This document shows positions 42,201-50,308 of a stretch of DNA of 64,000 nucleotides, piece after piece. The DNA is from Chloroflexota bacterium (GTDB taxonomy: Bacteria; Chloroflexota; Limnocylindria; Limnocylindrales; CSP1-4). Both the position numbers and the translations under genes were made by a program. How positions within the stretch are numbered: the first letter of the stretch is position 1; each line of letters begins with the position of its first letter. The stretch is from NCBI GenBank assembly GCA_947475545.1, contig CANJLL010000004.1, forward strand, positions 124,001-188,000, in the 5' to 3' direction. The notes beneath the pieces were generated by a model. That model saw nothing but the letters and a program-made list of their open reading frames with translations, did not search any database and had not been told where the DNA came from.

Positions 42201-42365
42201 ACCAGCGGCGCCTGTACCGCGTGGATCAGCACGGGGACCACGCGCTCGGTGACGGTCACCGGGCTCACCACCGGCCGGACGTACTACTGGCAGGTCCGGG
42301 CGGTCAATGCGGGCGGCACCACGAATGCCAACGGCGGCACCTGGTGGTCGTTCCGAACAGGCTAG
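39243..42365 (+). CDS. Secreted S8 (subtilisin) peptidase with fibronectin/Ig-like repeats
   Basis: A 1040-residue exported serine peptidase. A signal peptide (residues about 1-31) is followed by an inhibitor-type propeptide (about 40-125). The catalytic triad is D179 in GVIDEGIQFDHPD, H236 in DSHGTHVSG and S409 in SGTSMATPHVSG, with N333 in AAGNG for the oxyanion hole. The block NGIDDDGNGFVDDVHGWDF is a calcium-binding-like loop common in this branch. The C-terminal half has a fibronectin III domain (about 480-560), an unknown beta domain with YAWIDASAGGT and FNFYGEPV (about 575-755), two putative Ig domains (TGSLPAGLSLNAGTGAISGTP and GSLPNGLTINASTGVISGTP, about 770-945) and a final fibronectin-like domain. 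It is probably surface-associated or released. Confidence 0.9.
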   Translation: MDRLRPRSIIGRAAASLVLVATLASPGAAFATAPDKRHDNDEIAAELARPHVADAVLVRYRDQASETEKSAIRARAGAEGSREISSLARGVERLALPAGASLATVLATLKADPRVDLAQPDYIVTKQVTSNDPYYTAGSLWGMAGDASPLVTNQYGSGTAEAWAAGYTGSSNVVIGVIDEGIQFDHPDLAANIWTNPGDIAGNGIDDDGNGFVDDVHGWDFFNNDGTVFDAGGDSHGTHVSGTIGGVGNNGIGVAGVNWNVKIISAKFLGPSGGSTSDAVRALDYLTDLKLNHGVNLVASSNSWGGGGFDQLLLDAINRSGDAGMLFVAAAGNGSSNTDAVANYPSNYQCTSGGTRGYDCLISVAAIDSAGAKASFSNWGATTVDLGAPGVNINSTLPTNTYGAYSGTSMATPHVSGAVALCKSVNPAVTAQGIRAAIMGSAAPTASMAGNTVTGGRLDVGAMISLCAPATAPVTGGPGSSLNAAATASTRVSLTWTDGATDEAAWEIQQSPAGCAAWATIGSAGANQAAVAVSGLQPATAYCFRVRATNSYNGGSQSAWSNTANVTTPAAPPPYACSATPYAWIDASAGGTSYALTDDSAATVSIPFAFNFYGEPVTAAQVASNGFLRLDGGAATAYTNVAIPNPADPNAFIAAFWDDLNPGGASNIWTRTVGSAPNRQFVAEWLNVPHFSVAGSALTFEVILDEATGAITMQWQDVVAGNVSYDYGASATVGIENPGGSAGTQLSSNTASLANLTAQRCTNGVAATPPTVTTTSLPDGTTGSPYAATLAAAGGTAPYAWAITGSLPAGLSLNAGTGAISGTPSATGTTTFSAVVTGNDGASSGRSLSIRVAAPLSITTASLTGGTVGTASSRTVAATGGQTPYAWSVIGSLPNGLTINASTGVISGTPTVAGTFAFTAQVTDAGQPTPRVATRALSITIASVAVPAAFNKSSPSNGSRVNSTSRATLSWASSTRATSYEYCVSLTSGACTAWISTGTTRSVTVTGLTTGRTYYWQVRAVNAGGTTNANGGTWWSFRTG

Positions 42366-42407
42366 GAAGGTCGCAACCCCGGGCCGGTGCGGCCTGTCCG
42401 GGGCGCA

Positions 42408-42452
42408 CAGCGAGGCCGCGACGGGCAACCGTCGCGGCCTCGCTGTCTGTCG
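42408..42452. terminator. Strong convergent terminator
   Basis: A 17-bp perfect stem (CAGCGAGGCCGCGACGG / CCGTCGCGGCCTCGCTG, 42408-42445) around GCAA, then TCTGTCG. It lies between the protease and the minus-strand RND gene. Confidence 0.75.
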
Positions 42453-42525
42453 TCCGATGGATCTGCCGCCCTGGCGGGACCCCGACTGGCGGGCCGACGG
42501 CCGGTCGGTACCCGGCTTGCCTGGA

Positions 42526-45500
42526 TCAGACCGGCGAAGGCCCCGGCTCCGTGGGCGGGATGAGCGGACGCACGGGCGGTGGCGTCCGGCGGAGCCAGCC
42601 CTTGAGCCCGTCCACCAGGGAATAGACAGCTGGTACGACCACCAGTGTCAGGAACGTGGAGCTGAGCAGCCCGCCGATCACCACGGTGCCCAGCTCCTCG
42701 GCGATGATCGAGCCCTGGCTGAGCCCGGCCGCCAGCGGGACCAGGGCGAGGATGGTCGCGATCGCCGTCATCAGGATCGGCCGGATCCGTGTGCGCCCGC
42801 CCTCGACCAGCGCATCGCGCGTGGAGTGGCCGTCTGCCTTGAGCCGCTCGACGAGGTCGAGCAGCACGATGGCGTTGGTCACCACGATCCCGATGAGCAT
42901 CAGGAACCCGATGAGGGCGCTGATGCCGATGGGCCGGCCGGTGAGATACAGCGCCGGGAAGGCGCCGATGGTCGCCAGCGGCAGGGCGAACAGGATGATG
43001 AACGGCGTGATGAGCGAGTTGAAGGCGAGCACCATCATCAGGTAGACGAGCAGGACCGCGATCCCCATCGCCACGAACAGGCCCAGGAACGCCTCGTTCT
43101 GCTGCTGCGTGACGCCCGCCAGCCGGACGCTGGCCCCCGCCGGGATACTGCCGTCGGCGCGCAGCCGATCGATCGTGGACTGGACGCCCCGCGACGTGGT
43201 GCCGGTGTCGCCGCCCAGGATCTCGGCGGTGATCGTCGCCGACGGGGCCTCGTCGAGGCGGGTGATCCGCCCCTGGACGTTGGCCTGCTCGACCGTGGCG
43301 ATGCTGCCCAGCGGGACCCTGGTGGTGTTGCCCACGGGCAGCGCCCGGAGCGCCTCCACGGAGCTCAGCCGGGACGCGTCGAGACGCACGATCAGCGCGA
43401 CCGATTCGGCCGACCCCAGCGCGATTCGACCAAGCGGCTGGGACGTCAGGAGGCCGCGGATGGTGGCGCCCACCTGGGCCGGCGTGAGGCCCACGGCGAC
43501 GGCCTTGCTGGGATCCACGCGGACCTGGATCTCGGGGGCGGCCTTGACCAGGTCGCTGGCGAGGTTGTTGAGGTCGGCGTGGTCACGCAGGGCCGTTTGG
43601 ACGGCTTCGGCGGCCTTGGCCACGTCCTCCTGGGTGTCGGCACTGACAACGACCGAGACGCTATTGGTGCTGGCGCCCGTCTGCTGGCCCACGGTCACGT
43701 CGTAGCCGTCGGTCTTGATCGGGGCAAGCGCGGCGGCGATGCGCAGGATGGCGGCGTCGAGATTGGCGCTGGCGTGGAGCCGGACGATCTGGAGCGCCGA
43801 GTTCGGGGCGCGCCCCTGCTGGGCGGCCAGGACGGACTGGAAGCCGGAATCGCCCTCGGTCGGGACGGATGTCGAGACGAGCTCGACGTCGCCGTCCTGG
43901 CGCAGGATCGCCTCCGCCTCGGTGGCTCGGGCCAGGACCTGGTCCGAGCCGGCGCCCGATGGGGGCGCAATCCGCACCAGCATCACCTTCTCGGAGCCCG
44001 AGTTGATGAACTGTGTCGGGAGGAGTGGCGCGATGGTCGCCGAGGCCACGAAGAGGACCGCCGCGACGGCGATCACGGCGAGGCGCGTCAGGCGATTGTG
44101 AAGGGCGAAGCGGATGATCGGGTCGTAGGCGCGGACCCAGAACGAGTTCTTCGGCTCGCCGGTCTCGTCCACCGTGGCCCCGACGCGCCCGATCAGGAGG
44201 AACGCCAGGACCGGCACGACCGTGAGCGCCACGATGAGCGACGCCAGGAGGGCGAAGGTGACCGTCAGCGAGAAGGCCTGGAAGAGCTGGCTGACGAACC
44301 CGCCCGCAAACCCCAGGGGCAGGAAGACCGCCACGGTGGTGAGCGTGCTGGCCGTGATGGCGCCGGCCACCTCGCGCGGGCCGGAGAGCGATGCCTGCAG
44401 CCTCCCCTCCCCCAGCGCCCGGTGGCGGTAGATGTTCTCGAGGACCACGATGGAATCGTCCACCACCCGGCCGACAGCCACCGCCAGGCCGCCCAGCGTC
44501 AGGATGTTCAGGGTGATGCCGAAGACCTTCATCGCGACGAGCGCGGTCAGGATCGACAGCGGGATGCTGACGGCGGCGACGAACGTGGAGCGCAGGCTGA
44601 ACAGAAACAGGAAGATGGTCAGGACCGCAAAGCCGGCGCCCAGGCCACCCTCCTTGAGCAGGCCGTCGGTCGAGTCGACGATGAACGTCGAGGTGTCGCT
44701 GACCGTCGCGGTCTGGATCTCCCCGATGTGGCGCGCGGCAATCTCCGCGATCTTGTCCTGGGCGGCCTTCGCCACCCGAACCGTGTTGCCCGCGCTGGTC
44801 TTGCCGACGGCGATCGTCACGGCGGACTCGCCGTTTGCGCGGGCATAGCCGGTTGTTGCGTCCTTGGTCAGCTCGACCTTGGCAACGTCGCCAAGGGTCA
44901 CCGGCACCGGGATCAGGACCGGCGTGGGCCTGGCGGCGGGGACGGCGGGCGCGGCAACGGGCAGACCGGTCGCGGGATCGATGAGCACCGGCGTGGCCGA
45001 CGAGACCGGCGCCGGCGCAGGCACCATTCGCACGCCGACGATGAGCTTCACGACCTGCTCGATGGTGTCGAACCGGCCGATCGTGGAGACCGGCACCCGC
45101 GTGCTCTGCACCGAGATCTCGCCGCCCGGGATGGTGAGGTTGCTCGCCTGGAGGACGCCGGCGACCTGCGCGGAGGAGATGTTCGCGGCGGCCAGCTTGT
45201 CGGGATCGAGCGTGACGATCAGGCGGGTCTCGAGGCCACCGGTCAGCTCGGCCGTCGCCACGCCGTCGAGGGAGAGGAGCTCGGGAAGGATCTCGGCTCG
45301 CGCGATCCGGGCCGCGCCCTCCAGGTCGGTGCTGCCGATGCCCGAGACAGCGATGGTCACGACCGGGGCGGCGGCGAAGTTGAACGAGCTCACGGTGGGC
45401 GAGACCCCGGCCGGCAGGCTCGCCTTGCGCACGTTCTCCTGGATCGTGGCCACCGTCTTCTCCAGGTCGGTCCCGTAGGCGAACTGGGCGACCAGGAACG

Positions 45501-45768
45501 CGACGGAGTTGGCCGAGGTGGACTGGATCGAATCGACGCCGGGGATCCCGCCGACGGCCCGCTCCAGCGACTTGGTCACCTGCTCGGTCACATCAGCCGC
45601 GCCGGCGCCCGGATACGGCGCGATCACGGTGACGATCGGGAAGGAGACGTCGGGCAGGAGCTCCTGCTTGAGGTTGCCCCAGGCGAGGATGCCGCCCGCG
45701 AAGAGCGCCAGGGCGAGCAGGAGGGTGACGCTCTGCTTGGCGACAGCGAGTTGGCTGAGACGGCTCAC
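42526..45768 (-). CDS. RND-family efflux transporter
   Basis: A 1080-residue resistance-nodulation-division (AcrB/SwrC-like) permease. The two-fold repeat is clear: each half has one N-terminal TM (SVTLLLALALFAGGILAWG), a large outer porter domain and a TM2-6 bundle. The family motif GGLAVAVGRVVDDSIVVLENIYR with the proton-relay acidic pair lies in TM4 of the first half, and GFLMLIGIVVTNAIVLLDL in the second. A Pro/Ala-rich insertion (APAPVSSATPVLIDPATGLPV, then AAPAVPAARPTPV) sits in the first porter domain. No membrane-fusion protein or outer-membrane channel gene is adjacent, as in SwrC-type pumps of Gram-positives. It is controlled with the upstream MarR gene (4-nt overlap). Confidence 0.9.
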   Translation of the reverse strand: MSRLSQLAVAKQSVTLLLALALFAGGILAWGNLKQELLPDVSFPIVTVIAPYPGAGAADVTEQVTKSLERAVGGIPGVDSIQSTSANSVAFLVAQFAYGTDLEKTVATIQENVRKASLPAGVSPTVSSFNFAAAPVVTIAVSGIGSTDLEGAARIARAEILPELLSLDGVATAELTGGLETRLIVTLDPDKLAAANISSAQVAGVLQASNLTIPGGEISVQSTRVPVSTIGRFDTIEQVVKLIVGVRMVPAPAPVSSATPVLIDPATGLPVAAPAVPAARPTPVLIPVPVTLGDVAKVELTKDATTGYARANGESAVTIAVGKTSAGNTVRVAKAAQDKIAEIAARHIGEIQTATVSDTSTFIVDSTDGLLKEGGLGAGFAVLTIFLFLFSLRSTFVAAVSIPLSILTALVAMKVFGITLNILTLGGLAVAVGRVVDDSIVVLENIYRHRALGEGRLQASLSGPREVAGAITASTLTTVAVFLPLGFAGGFVSQLFQAFSLTVTFALLASLIVALTVVPVLAFLLIGRVGATVDETGEPKNSFWVRAYDPIIRFALHNRLTRLAVIAVAAVLFVASATIAPLLPTQFINSGSEKVMLVRIAPPSGAGSDQVLARATEAEAILRQDGDVELVSTSVPTEGDSGFQSVLAAQQGRAPNSALQIVRLHASANLDAAILRIAAALAPIKTDGYDVTVGQQTGASTNSVSVVVSADTQEDVAKAAEAVQTALRDHADLNNLASDLVKAAPEIQVRVDPSKAVAVGLTPAQVGATIRGLLTSQPLGRIALGSAESVALIVRLDASRLSSVEALRALPVGNTTRVPLGSIATVEQANVQGRITRLDEAPSATITAEILGGDTGTTSRGVQSTIDRLRADGSIPAGASVRLAGVTQQQNEAFLGLFVAMGIAVLLVYLMMVLAFNSLITPFIILFALPLATIGAFPALYLTGRPIGISALIGFLMLIGIVVTNAIVLLDLVERLKADGHSTRDALVEGGRTRIRPILMTAIATILALVPLAAGLSQGSIIAEELGTVVIGGLLSSTFLTLVVVPAVYSLVDGLKGWLRRTPPPVRPLIPPTEPGPSPV

Positions 45769-46289
45769 GACTCTCTCCTGGTGGTGGGCTGGCCCTCGAG
45801 GGGGTCTGGCACGGCGTTGGCGAGGATCTGGATGGCGCGCTCGACCAGGTCGAGATCGGCCGCGGGGACGGCGGCCAGGAAGGCACGCATCTGGCGGGCG
45901 CCCAGCTCGTGGAACTGCTCGATGGTCTCGATGCCCAGCGGCGTGACCGCGACGGTCACCTGGCGCCGGTTGGTGGGCACGGCCTCGCGGCTGAGCAGTC
46001 CCAGCTCCACGAGACGGTCCACCGCCCCGCTGGCGGTGGAGAGGCTGATCCCCAGCCGGCCCGCGATCTCGGTGAGGCTGAGCGAGCCACTGGCGACGAC
46101 CACGTACAGGAGCTTGGCCTGCGCCATGGTCAGCTCGACCGCGGCCAGCTCCACGGCGTGGACCGACATGAGCCGGTGCTGGAAGCGCTCGAAGGCGAGG
46201 AGGACGCGGTCGATGTCCGGGCGTGCATCCGGTGGGAGCGCGGGCTGTCCGGCCGCCGAACTGTTTGGTCTGTCCGTAGTGTTTGGCAC
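45765..46289 (-). CDS. MarR family transcriptional regulator
   Basis: A 174-residue MarR-type repressor with GTG start at 46289. The winged helix is at about 75-130: LTEIAGRLGISLSTASGAVDRLVELGLLSREAVPTNRRQVTVAVTPLG. Flanking helices form the dimer domain. The 4-nt overlap with the RND start places regulator and pump in one operon, and an inverted repeat spans its own start codon, so autoregulation of efflux is likely. MarR proteins usually lose DNA binding when a phenolic or lipophilic ligand is bound, so this may be a substrate-responsive circuit. Confidence 0.85.
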   Translation of the reverse strand: MPNTTDRPNSSAAGQPALPPDARPDIDRVLLAFERFQHRLMSVHAVELAAVELTMAQAKLLYVVVASGSLSLTEIAGRLGISLSTASGAVDRLVELGLLSREAVPTNRRQVTVAVTPLGIETIEQFHELGARQMRAFLAAVPAADLDLVERAIQILANAVPDPLEGQPTTRRES

Positions 46290-46304
46290 CAGCGAATACT
46301 ACGG
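46274..46304. promoter_or_regulatory. Inverted repeat over MarR start, operator candidate
   Basis: CCGTAGTGTT (46274-46283) and its near reverse complement AATACTACGG (46295-46304) have 9 of 10 matching positions and an 11-nt centre. The repeat overlaps the GTG start of the MarR gene, consistent with MarR-family autorepression. Confidence 0.5.
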
Positions 46305-46330
46305 CGACTCGGAACTCTTCGCCGGCGGCG

Positions 46331-47662
46331 CTACATCCCGTGGCGCAGGAGGCGCCAGATGGTGCGGGCGCTGGGTCGCTGCCCGTACAGCAGGACCCCG
46401 ACCGCGTACAGGCGGGCCGCCAGCCAGAGGCACGCGACCAGCGTGATCGCCATCAGCACGATCGACAGCGGCACCTCCCAGGCGGCCGCCTGACCCGATG
46501 TCACGCGGCTGAGCATCAGGAACGGGCTGAGGAACGGCACCTGGCCCAGGATCGTCAGCCAACCCGCCCGGATGTCCAGGAGGCCGGTCGCGGAGTAGAC
46601 GCCCACCATGTAGCCGGCCGTGGCGACCAGCGTCATGGGGGTGACGACCTGGTTCACGTCCTCCTGTCGGCTGACCAGCGAGCCGGCGCCCGCGAACAGC
46701 ACCGCGTAGAGCAGGAAGCCCAGCACGCCATACACCACCAGGAGCCCCAGGAGGCCCGGCGTGAGGCCCTGCGGCAGCGAGGACGCGGCCGTGCCCGCGC
46801 CCAGCAGGAGCCCGGCGACCGGTCCCTGGGCGGCCAACGCGACAAGTCCCGCCGCCAGGATCGCCAGGTACTGCGTCAGCGCCACCGCGCCCACGCCGGC
46901 CACCTTGCCCGTGAGCAGCTGGAACGGCGTCGCCGCGTTGAGGATGACCTCCATCACGCGCGAGGACTTCTCCTCGACCACGCTCGCCGCGACCCATTGG
47001 CCGTACAGGATGATCATCATGAAGATCAGGATGGTCATGCCGAAGCCCAGGAAGTAGCTGGCGCCCTGGTCCGCGCTGGACTGGGTCGCCTCCGTCCGCG
47101 CGGGATCCGCCCAGGCGACCGAGAAGTCTGCCGGGGCGAAGACCCGGGCCTGGTCCGCCGGCGCGACGTTCAGCCGGGCGAAACGATCGGCGATCACCAC
47201 GGCGCTGACGGCTTGCTTGATCAATTGGGCGACCCGGCCGGTCGAGCTCTCGTTCGTGTACAGCGTGAATGCCAGGTCGCCGGACGCGCCGCGGTTGATC
47301 GCGAGGACCGCCGTGTCGTCGCCCTTGTCGACCGACCGCCGCGCGGCGTCCAGGTCCGTCACGGTGCGGACGCTGAAGTTGCCGGTGGGCACCTGGCCGC
47401 CGGCGATTGTCCCGCCCCCGGTCGGGGCGTTGAGGAGTGAGTCGAGCGTGGCCGCCGGGCTCCCCCCGATGTCGGGCGCGCCGGCCCAGACGGCGACCCG
47501 CTGAGCGCCGGACCCGGAGATGGCCTGGACGATGATCGGCGCCATGGCGATCGCGACCACGCTCAGGATCAGGAGGGCGGTGCCCACCAGGAAGCTGCGG
47601 GTCCGGATCCGGACCTGGTACTCGCGGCGCGCGACGGTGAGGATGTTGGCGAGATTGCTCAT
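46331..47662 (-). CDS. ABC-2 type transporter permease (NatB-like)
   Basis: A 443-residue ABC-2 permease of the NatB/YhaP type. A first TM (LVGTALLILSVVAIAMAPIIVQAI) precedes a long outer domain (about 45-190). Then come about five TMs, with FLGFGMTILIFMMIILYGQWVAASVVEEKSSRVMEVILNAATPFQLLTGKVAGVG as the typical block. It overlaps the preceding ATPase stop by 4 nt. NatAB-like exporters extrude sodium or organic molecules; here the cargo is unknown. It is separated from MarR by 41 nt and faces the same strand, but probably has its own promoter upstream of the ATPase gene. Confidence 0.85.
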   Translation of the reverse strand: MSNLANILTVARREYQVRIRTRSFLVGTALLILSVVAIAMAPIIVQAISGSGAQRVAVWAGAPDIGGSPAATLDSLLNAPTGGGTIAGGQVPTGNFSVRTVTDLDAARRSVDKGDDTAVLAINRGASGDLAFTLYTNESSTGRVAQLIKQAVSAVVIADRFARLNVAPADQARVFAPADFSVAWADPARTEATQSSADQGASYFLGFGMTILIFMMIILYGQWVAASVVEEKSSRVMEVILNAATPFQLLTGKVAGVGAVALTQYLAILAAGLVALAAQGPVAGLLLGAGTAASSLPQGLTPGLLGLLVVYGVLGFLLYAVLFAGAGSLVSRQEDVNQVVTPMTLVATAGYMVGVYSATGLLDIRAGWLTILGQVPFLSPFLMLSRVTSGQAAAWEVPLSIVLMAITLVACLWLAARLYAVGVLLYGQRPSARTIWRLLRHGM

Positions 47663-48630
47663 CTGGCACCCACCGGGGCCGCCAGCGAGTGGTCCTCCGA
47701 GACCAGCGCACCCACCCGCTCCACGAAGACCTCCTCGAGGGACGGGGCGGCCACCTCAAAGCGAAGCACGTCACGGCCCCGCTCGACGGCAGCACGCAAC
47801 ACGGATTGCGGGTTCCCGCCCGCTGCCACGCGCAGCTCCGTGTAGTCCGCGCCACGCCGAGTCACGGTGACGCCGGGCAATGCCCCCAGCCATTCCGCGT
47901 CCGCCCCGCCGTCTGTCGCGACCCGGACCACCTGGTTGCCAGTGGACCGCCGCACGTCGCGGGTGGGCCCGGCAATCACCAGCCGGCCGTGGTCGATGAT
48001 GGCAACCGAATCGCACAGCTCCTCGGCGGTCGAGAGCTGATGCGTGCTGAACACGATGGTCCGCCCCTGGTCGCGCAGCTCCAGGAGCGCCTCGCGCAGC
48101 TGGGCCGCGTTGACCGGGTCCAGGCCCGTGAACGGCTCGTCCATGATCAGGACCTGGGGGCCATGGAGGATCATGGCGATGTACTGGACCTTCTGCTGGT
48201 TCCCCTTCGACAGCGTCTCTGCCTTCCGATCCGCGTACTCGGCGATCCGGAAGCGGGCCAGCCACTCCAGGGCCTCGGCCTGGGCCTGGCGGCGCGGCAT
48301 CCCGTACAGGGCGGCGAAGAAGACGAGCTGCTCCAGGACCGGCATGCGCAGGTAGAGGCCCCGCTCCTCCGGCATGTAGCCCCAGGTCCGGCGAGGCCAG
48401 GCATGGGCAGGGCGGCCATCCCACGTGATGGTCCCTTCGTCCGCCTGCAGGAAGCCGAGGACGATCCGCATGGTGGTGGTCTTGCCGGCGCCATTGGAGC
48501 CGAGGAAGCCGAAGATCTCTCCGGCCCGGACCTCGAACGAAACGCCGTCGAGGGCCTGGACGGCGCCGAAGCGCTTGCGCAGGCCCTCGATGACGAGTCG
48601 GCCGCCCGTGGCGGACGCAACGCTGCTCAT
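47659..48630 (-). CDS. ABC transporter ATP-binding protein (NatA-like)
   Basis: A 323-residue ATPase. Walker A is GSNGAGKTT, the signature is LSKGNQQKVQY, Walker B VLIMDEPFTGLDP and the switch histidine in FSTHQLSTAEELCD. The C-terminal extension (about 230-323) is the extra domain typical of NatA/DrrA-type exporters. The ATG at 48630 (MSSVASATGG) is preferred over the upstream ATG at 48699, which adds 23 basic residues. It is coupled to the permease gene. The set would be a multidrug, sodium or lipid exporter of the ABC-2 class. Confidence 0.85.
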   Translation of the reverse strand: MSSVASATGGRLVIEGLRKRFGAVQALDGVSFEVRAGEIFGFLGSNGAGKTTTMRIVLGFLQADEGTITWDGRPAHAWPRRTWGYMPEERGLYLRMPVLEQLVFFAALYGMPRRQAQAEALEWLARFRIAEYADRKAETLSKGNQQKVQYIAMILHGPQVLIMDEPFTGLDPVNAAQLREALLELRDQGRTIVFSTHQLSTAEELCDSVAIIDHGRLVIAGPTRDVRRSTGNQVVRVATDGGADAEWLGALPGVTVTRRGADYTELRVAAGGNPQSVLRAAVERGRDVLRFEVAAPSLEEVFVERVGALVSEDHSLAAPVGAR

Positions 48631-48745
48631 GCGTCGATGATGACCACGCTCGGTGCGCGACCGCTGGCAGCCGGCCGCGGATCGCTGGCCGCCGACCACC
48701 GCCCTGCTGCCAGTCCGGGGCCCCTCGCCAGGGCCGGGCCCGGGA

Positions 48746-50200
48746 TCAGGCGGCGACCGGCTGCCGCCCCATCAGCAGGGCGTACGCCACGGCCGTGCCC
48801 ACGCCGACCGGGAGAGAGACCGGGATCGTCTCGCGGATGTCCGGGAAGACATAGGCCAGGATCGCGTACGCGGCGCCGCCGCCGACGAGGCAGATGATCG
48901 CCCGCCAGTTCCAGCCGTCGCCGTACCAGTAGCGGCCGCCCTCCTGGCGGAAGAGGTCCGCGTCGTAGTGCTGCCGGCGAACCCAGAAGTAGTCCACCAG
49001 GACGATGACCCAGAGGGGAACCACCACCGCGCCGAGCAGGTCGAGCCAGGCAATGTAGGTGGCCTCGAAGCCGCGCGCCACCAGCGGCAGGAGCGCCAGC
49101 GGGATCACCACGGCCGAGACGATCGCGATGATCGGCCGGACGCCGATCCGGAGGCTCGGCGCCAGGTTGGTGATCGCCAACGCGGACGCCGTCAGGTTGC
49201 CCGCGTTCGTGGCGACCGTGGCCAGCACGATGACCGTGGCGGCGATCCAGCCAAGGCCGATCTGGGTGGTCAACGTGGACGGGTTGGCGGCCTCCGGGTG
49301 GAACTCGCCGGTGGTCGTCGCGAGGTAGACCACGCCCAGGGCGCCGATCAGGAACCACCACGTCTGGGCCAGGTTGGCCCCGACGAACGGCCCGCCCGCC
49401 CCCGCCACGCCGTTGCGGGCGAAGCGCGAGAAGTCGCCGATGAACTCCCAGGTCCAGTTGTAGGCGATCAGCAGGTCAACGAGGATCGCAAAGGTGATCG
49501 TGTACGTGACCGGGCCGACCGAGGTGGTCAGCCCTCCCACCGGTGGCCGCCAGCTCATCAGCGCGCCCGGATCCCAGTGAGTGGCGATCAGCCAGACCTG
49601 GATGACTCCCAGGGTGAACAGCGCGATGGTCGCAGCCCACTGGACAATCCGGAGCACCTGGTGACCCGCCACCGCGGCGATGCCCTGGAGGATGGCGACC
49701 ACCACGACCGCGCCAATCATCGGCCCCTCGTAGCCGGGGCTCAGGAAGGCGGGCGTGCCCAGCCATCCGGCAAACACGTACGACAGGCCGATGGCGCCCA
49801 GGAAGACATTGACCGCGGCCCAGCCCAGGCCGAAGACGAGATAGAGGACCGAGGGGACGACCGAGCCGCGCAGGCCGAACGCCGGGCGGACCATGGCCGT
49901 GGAGCACGCACCCGTCCGGGCGGCGATCAGGCCGAGGAGCGCCCACGGGAGGAGGCTCAGCGGGCTGACGATGGCGACCAGGAGGATGGCGCCGGGCATG
50001 CCCGTGGCGCCGGCCATCAGGGCGCCGTACAGCCACGCTGCCGGGATGTGGGTGGCCGCGAACCAGAAGGCGGTCTGGTCGGCGAACCCGAAGGTCCTGG
50101 CGCGCTGGGGAACCTGGTCCAGCGCCGCGTACTCGTGGCCGATCAGGCCGAGGGAGCGCGGCGGCGCCTCGCCACTGGGCATGGCTGTGCTGCTGGTCAT
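48746..50200 (-). CDS. NCS1-family nucleobase/cation symporter
   Basis: A 484-residue permease of the NCS1 (purine-cytosine permease/allantoin permease) family with about 12 membrane segments. Landmarks are FWFAATHIPAAWLYGALMAG in TM1, AWALLGLIAARTG, the VLYLVFGLGWAAVNVFLGAIGLSYVF block and a cytoplasmic SRFARNGVAGAGGPFVGANLAQTW stretch. These carriers take up cytosine, uracil, hydantoin, allantoin or pyridoxine/nicotinate-related rings. The ATG at 50200 has AGGAGGGG 7 nt upstream. It follows the NiaR-like regulator by 108 nt on the same strand, so regulator and carrier may be one operon. Confidence 0.85.
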   Translation of the reverse strand: MTSSTAMPSGEAPPRSLGLIGHEYAALDQVPQRARTFGFADQTAFWFAATHIPAAWLYGALMAGATGMPGAILLVAIVSPLSLLPWALLGLIAARTGACSTAMVRPAFGLRGSVVPSVLYLVFGLGWAAVNVFLGAIGLSYVFAGWLGTPAFLSPGYEGPMIGAVVVVAILQGIAAVAGHQVLRIVQWAATIALFTLGVIQVWLIATHWDPGALMSWRPPVGGLTTSVGPVTYTITFAILVDLLIAYNWTWEFIGDFSRFARNGVAGAGGPFVGANLAQTWWFLIGALGVVYLATTTGEFHPEAANPSTLTTQIGLGWIAATVIVLATVATNAGNLTASALAITNLAPSLRIGVRPIIAIVSAVVIPLALLPLVARGFEATYIAWLDLLGAVVVPLWVIVLVDYFWVRRQHYDADLFRQEGGRYWYGDGWNWRAIICLVGGGAAYAILAYVFPDIRETIPVSLPVGVGTAVAYALLMGRQPVAA

Positions 50201-50308
50201 CCGGAATCCCCTCCTGATCGTGGAACGTGGCATGGACGCGGCACCGCGGCGAAGCAGTCCCGGACCTGGCGGCAGCGTGGCAGGGCCGCGGCTGCGTTCA
50301 TGAGTGGC

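Noticed and set aside
42307-46446. A 1379-codon plus-strand frame opposite the RND and MarR genes
   Set aside because: It is the antisense shadow of two well-supported genes; the composition (His/Asp/Gln/Arg-rich) has no fold or motif.
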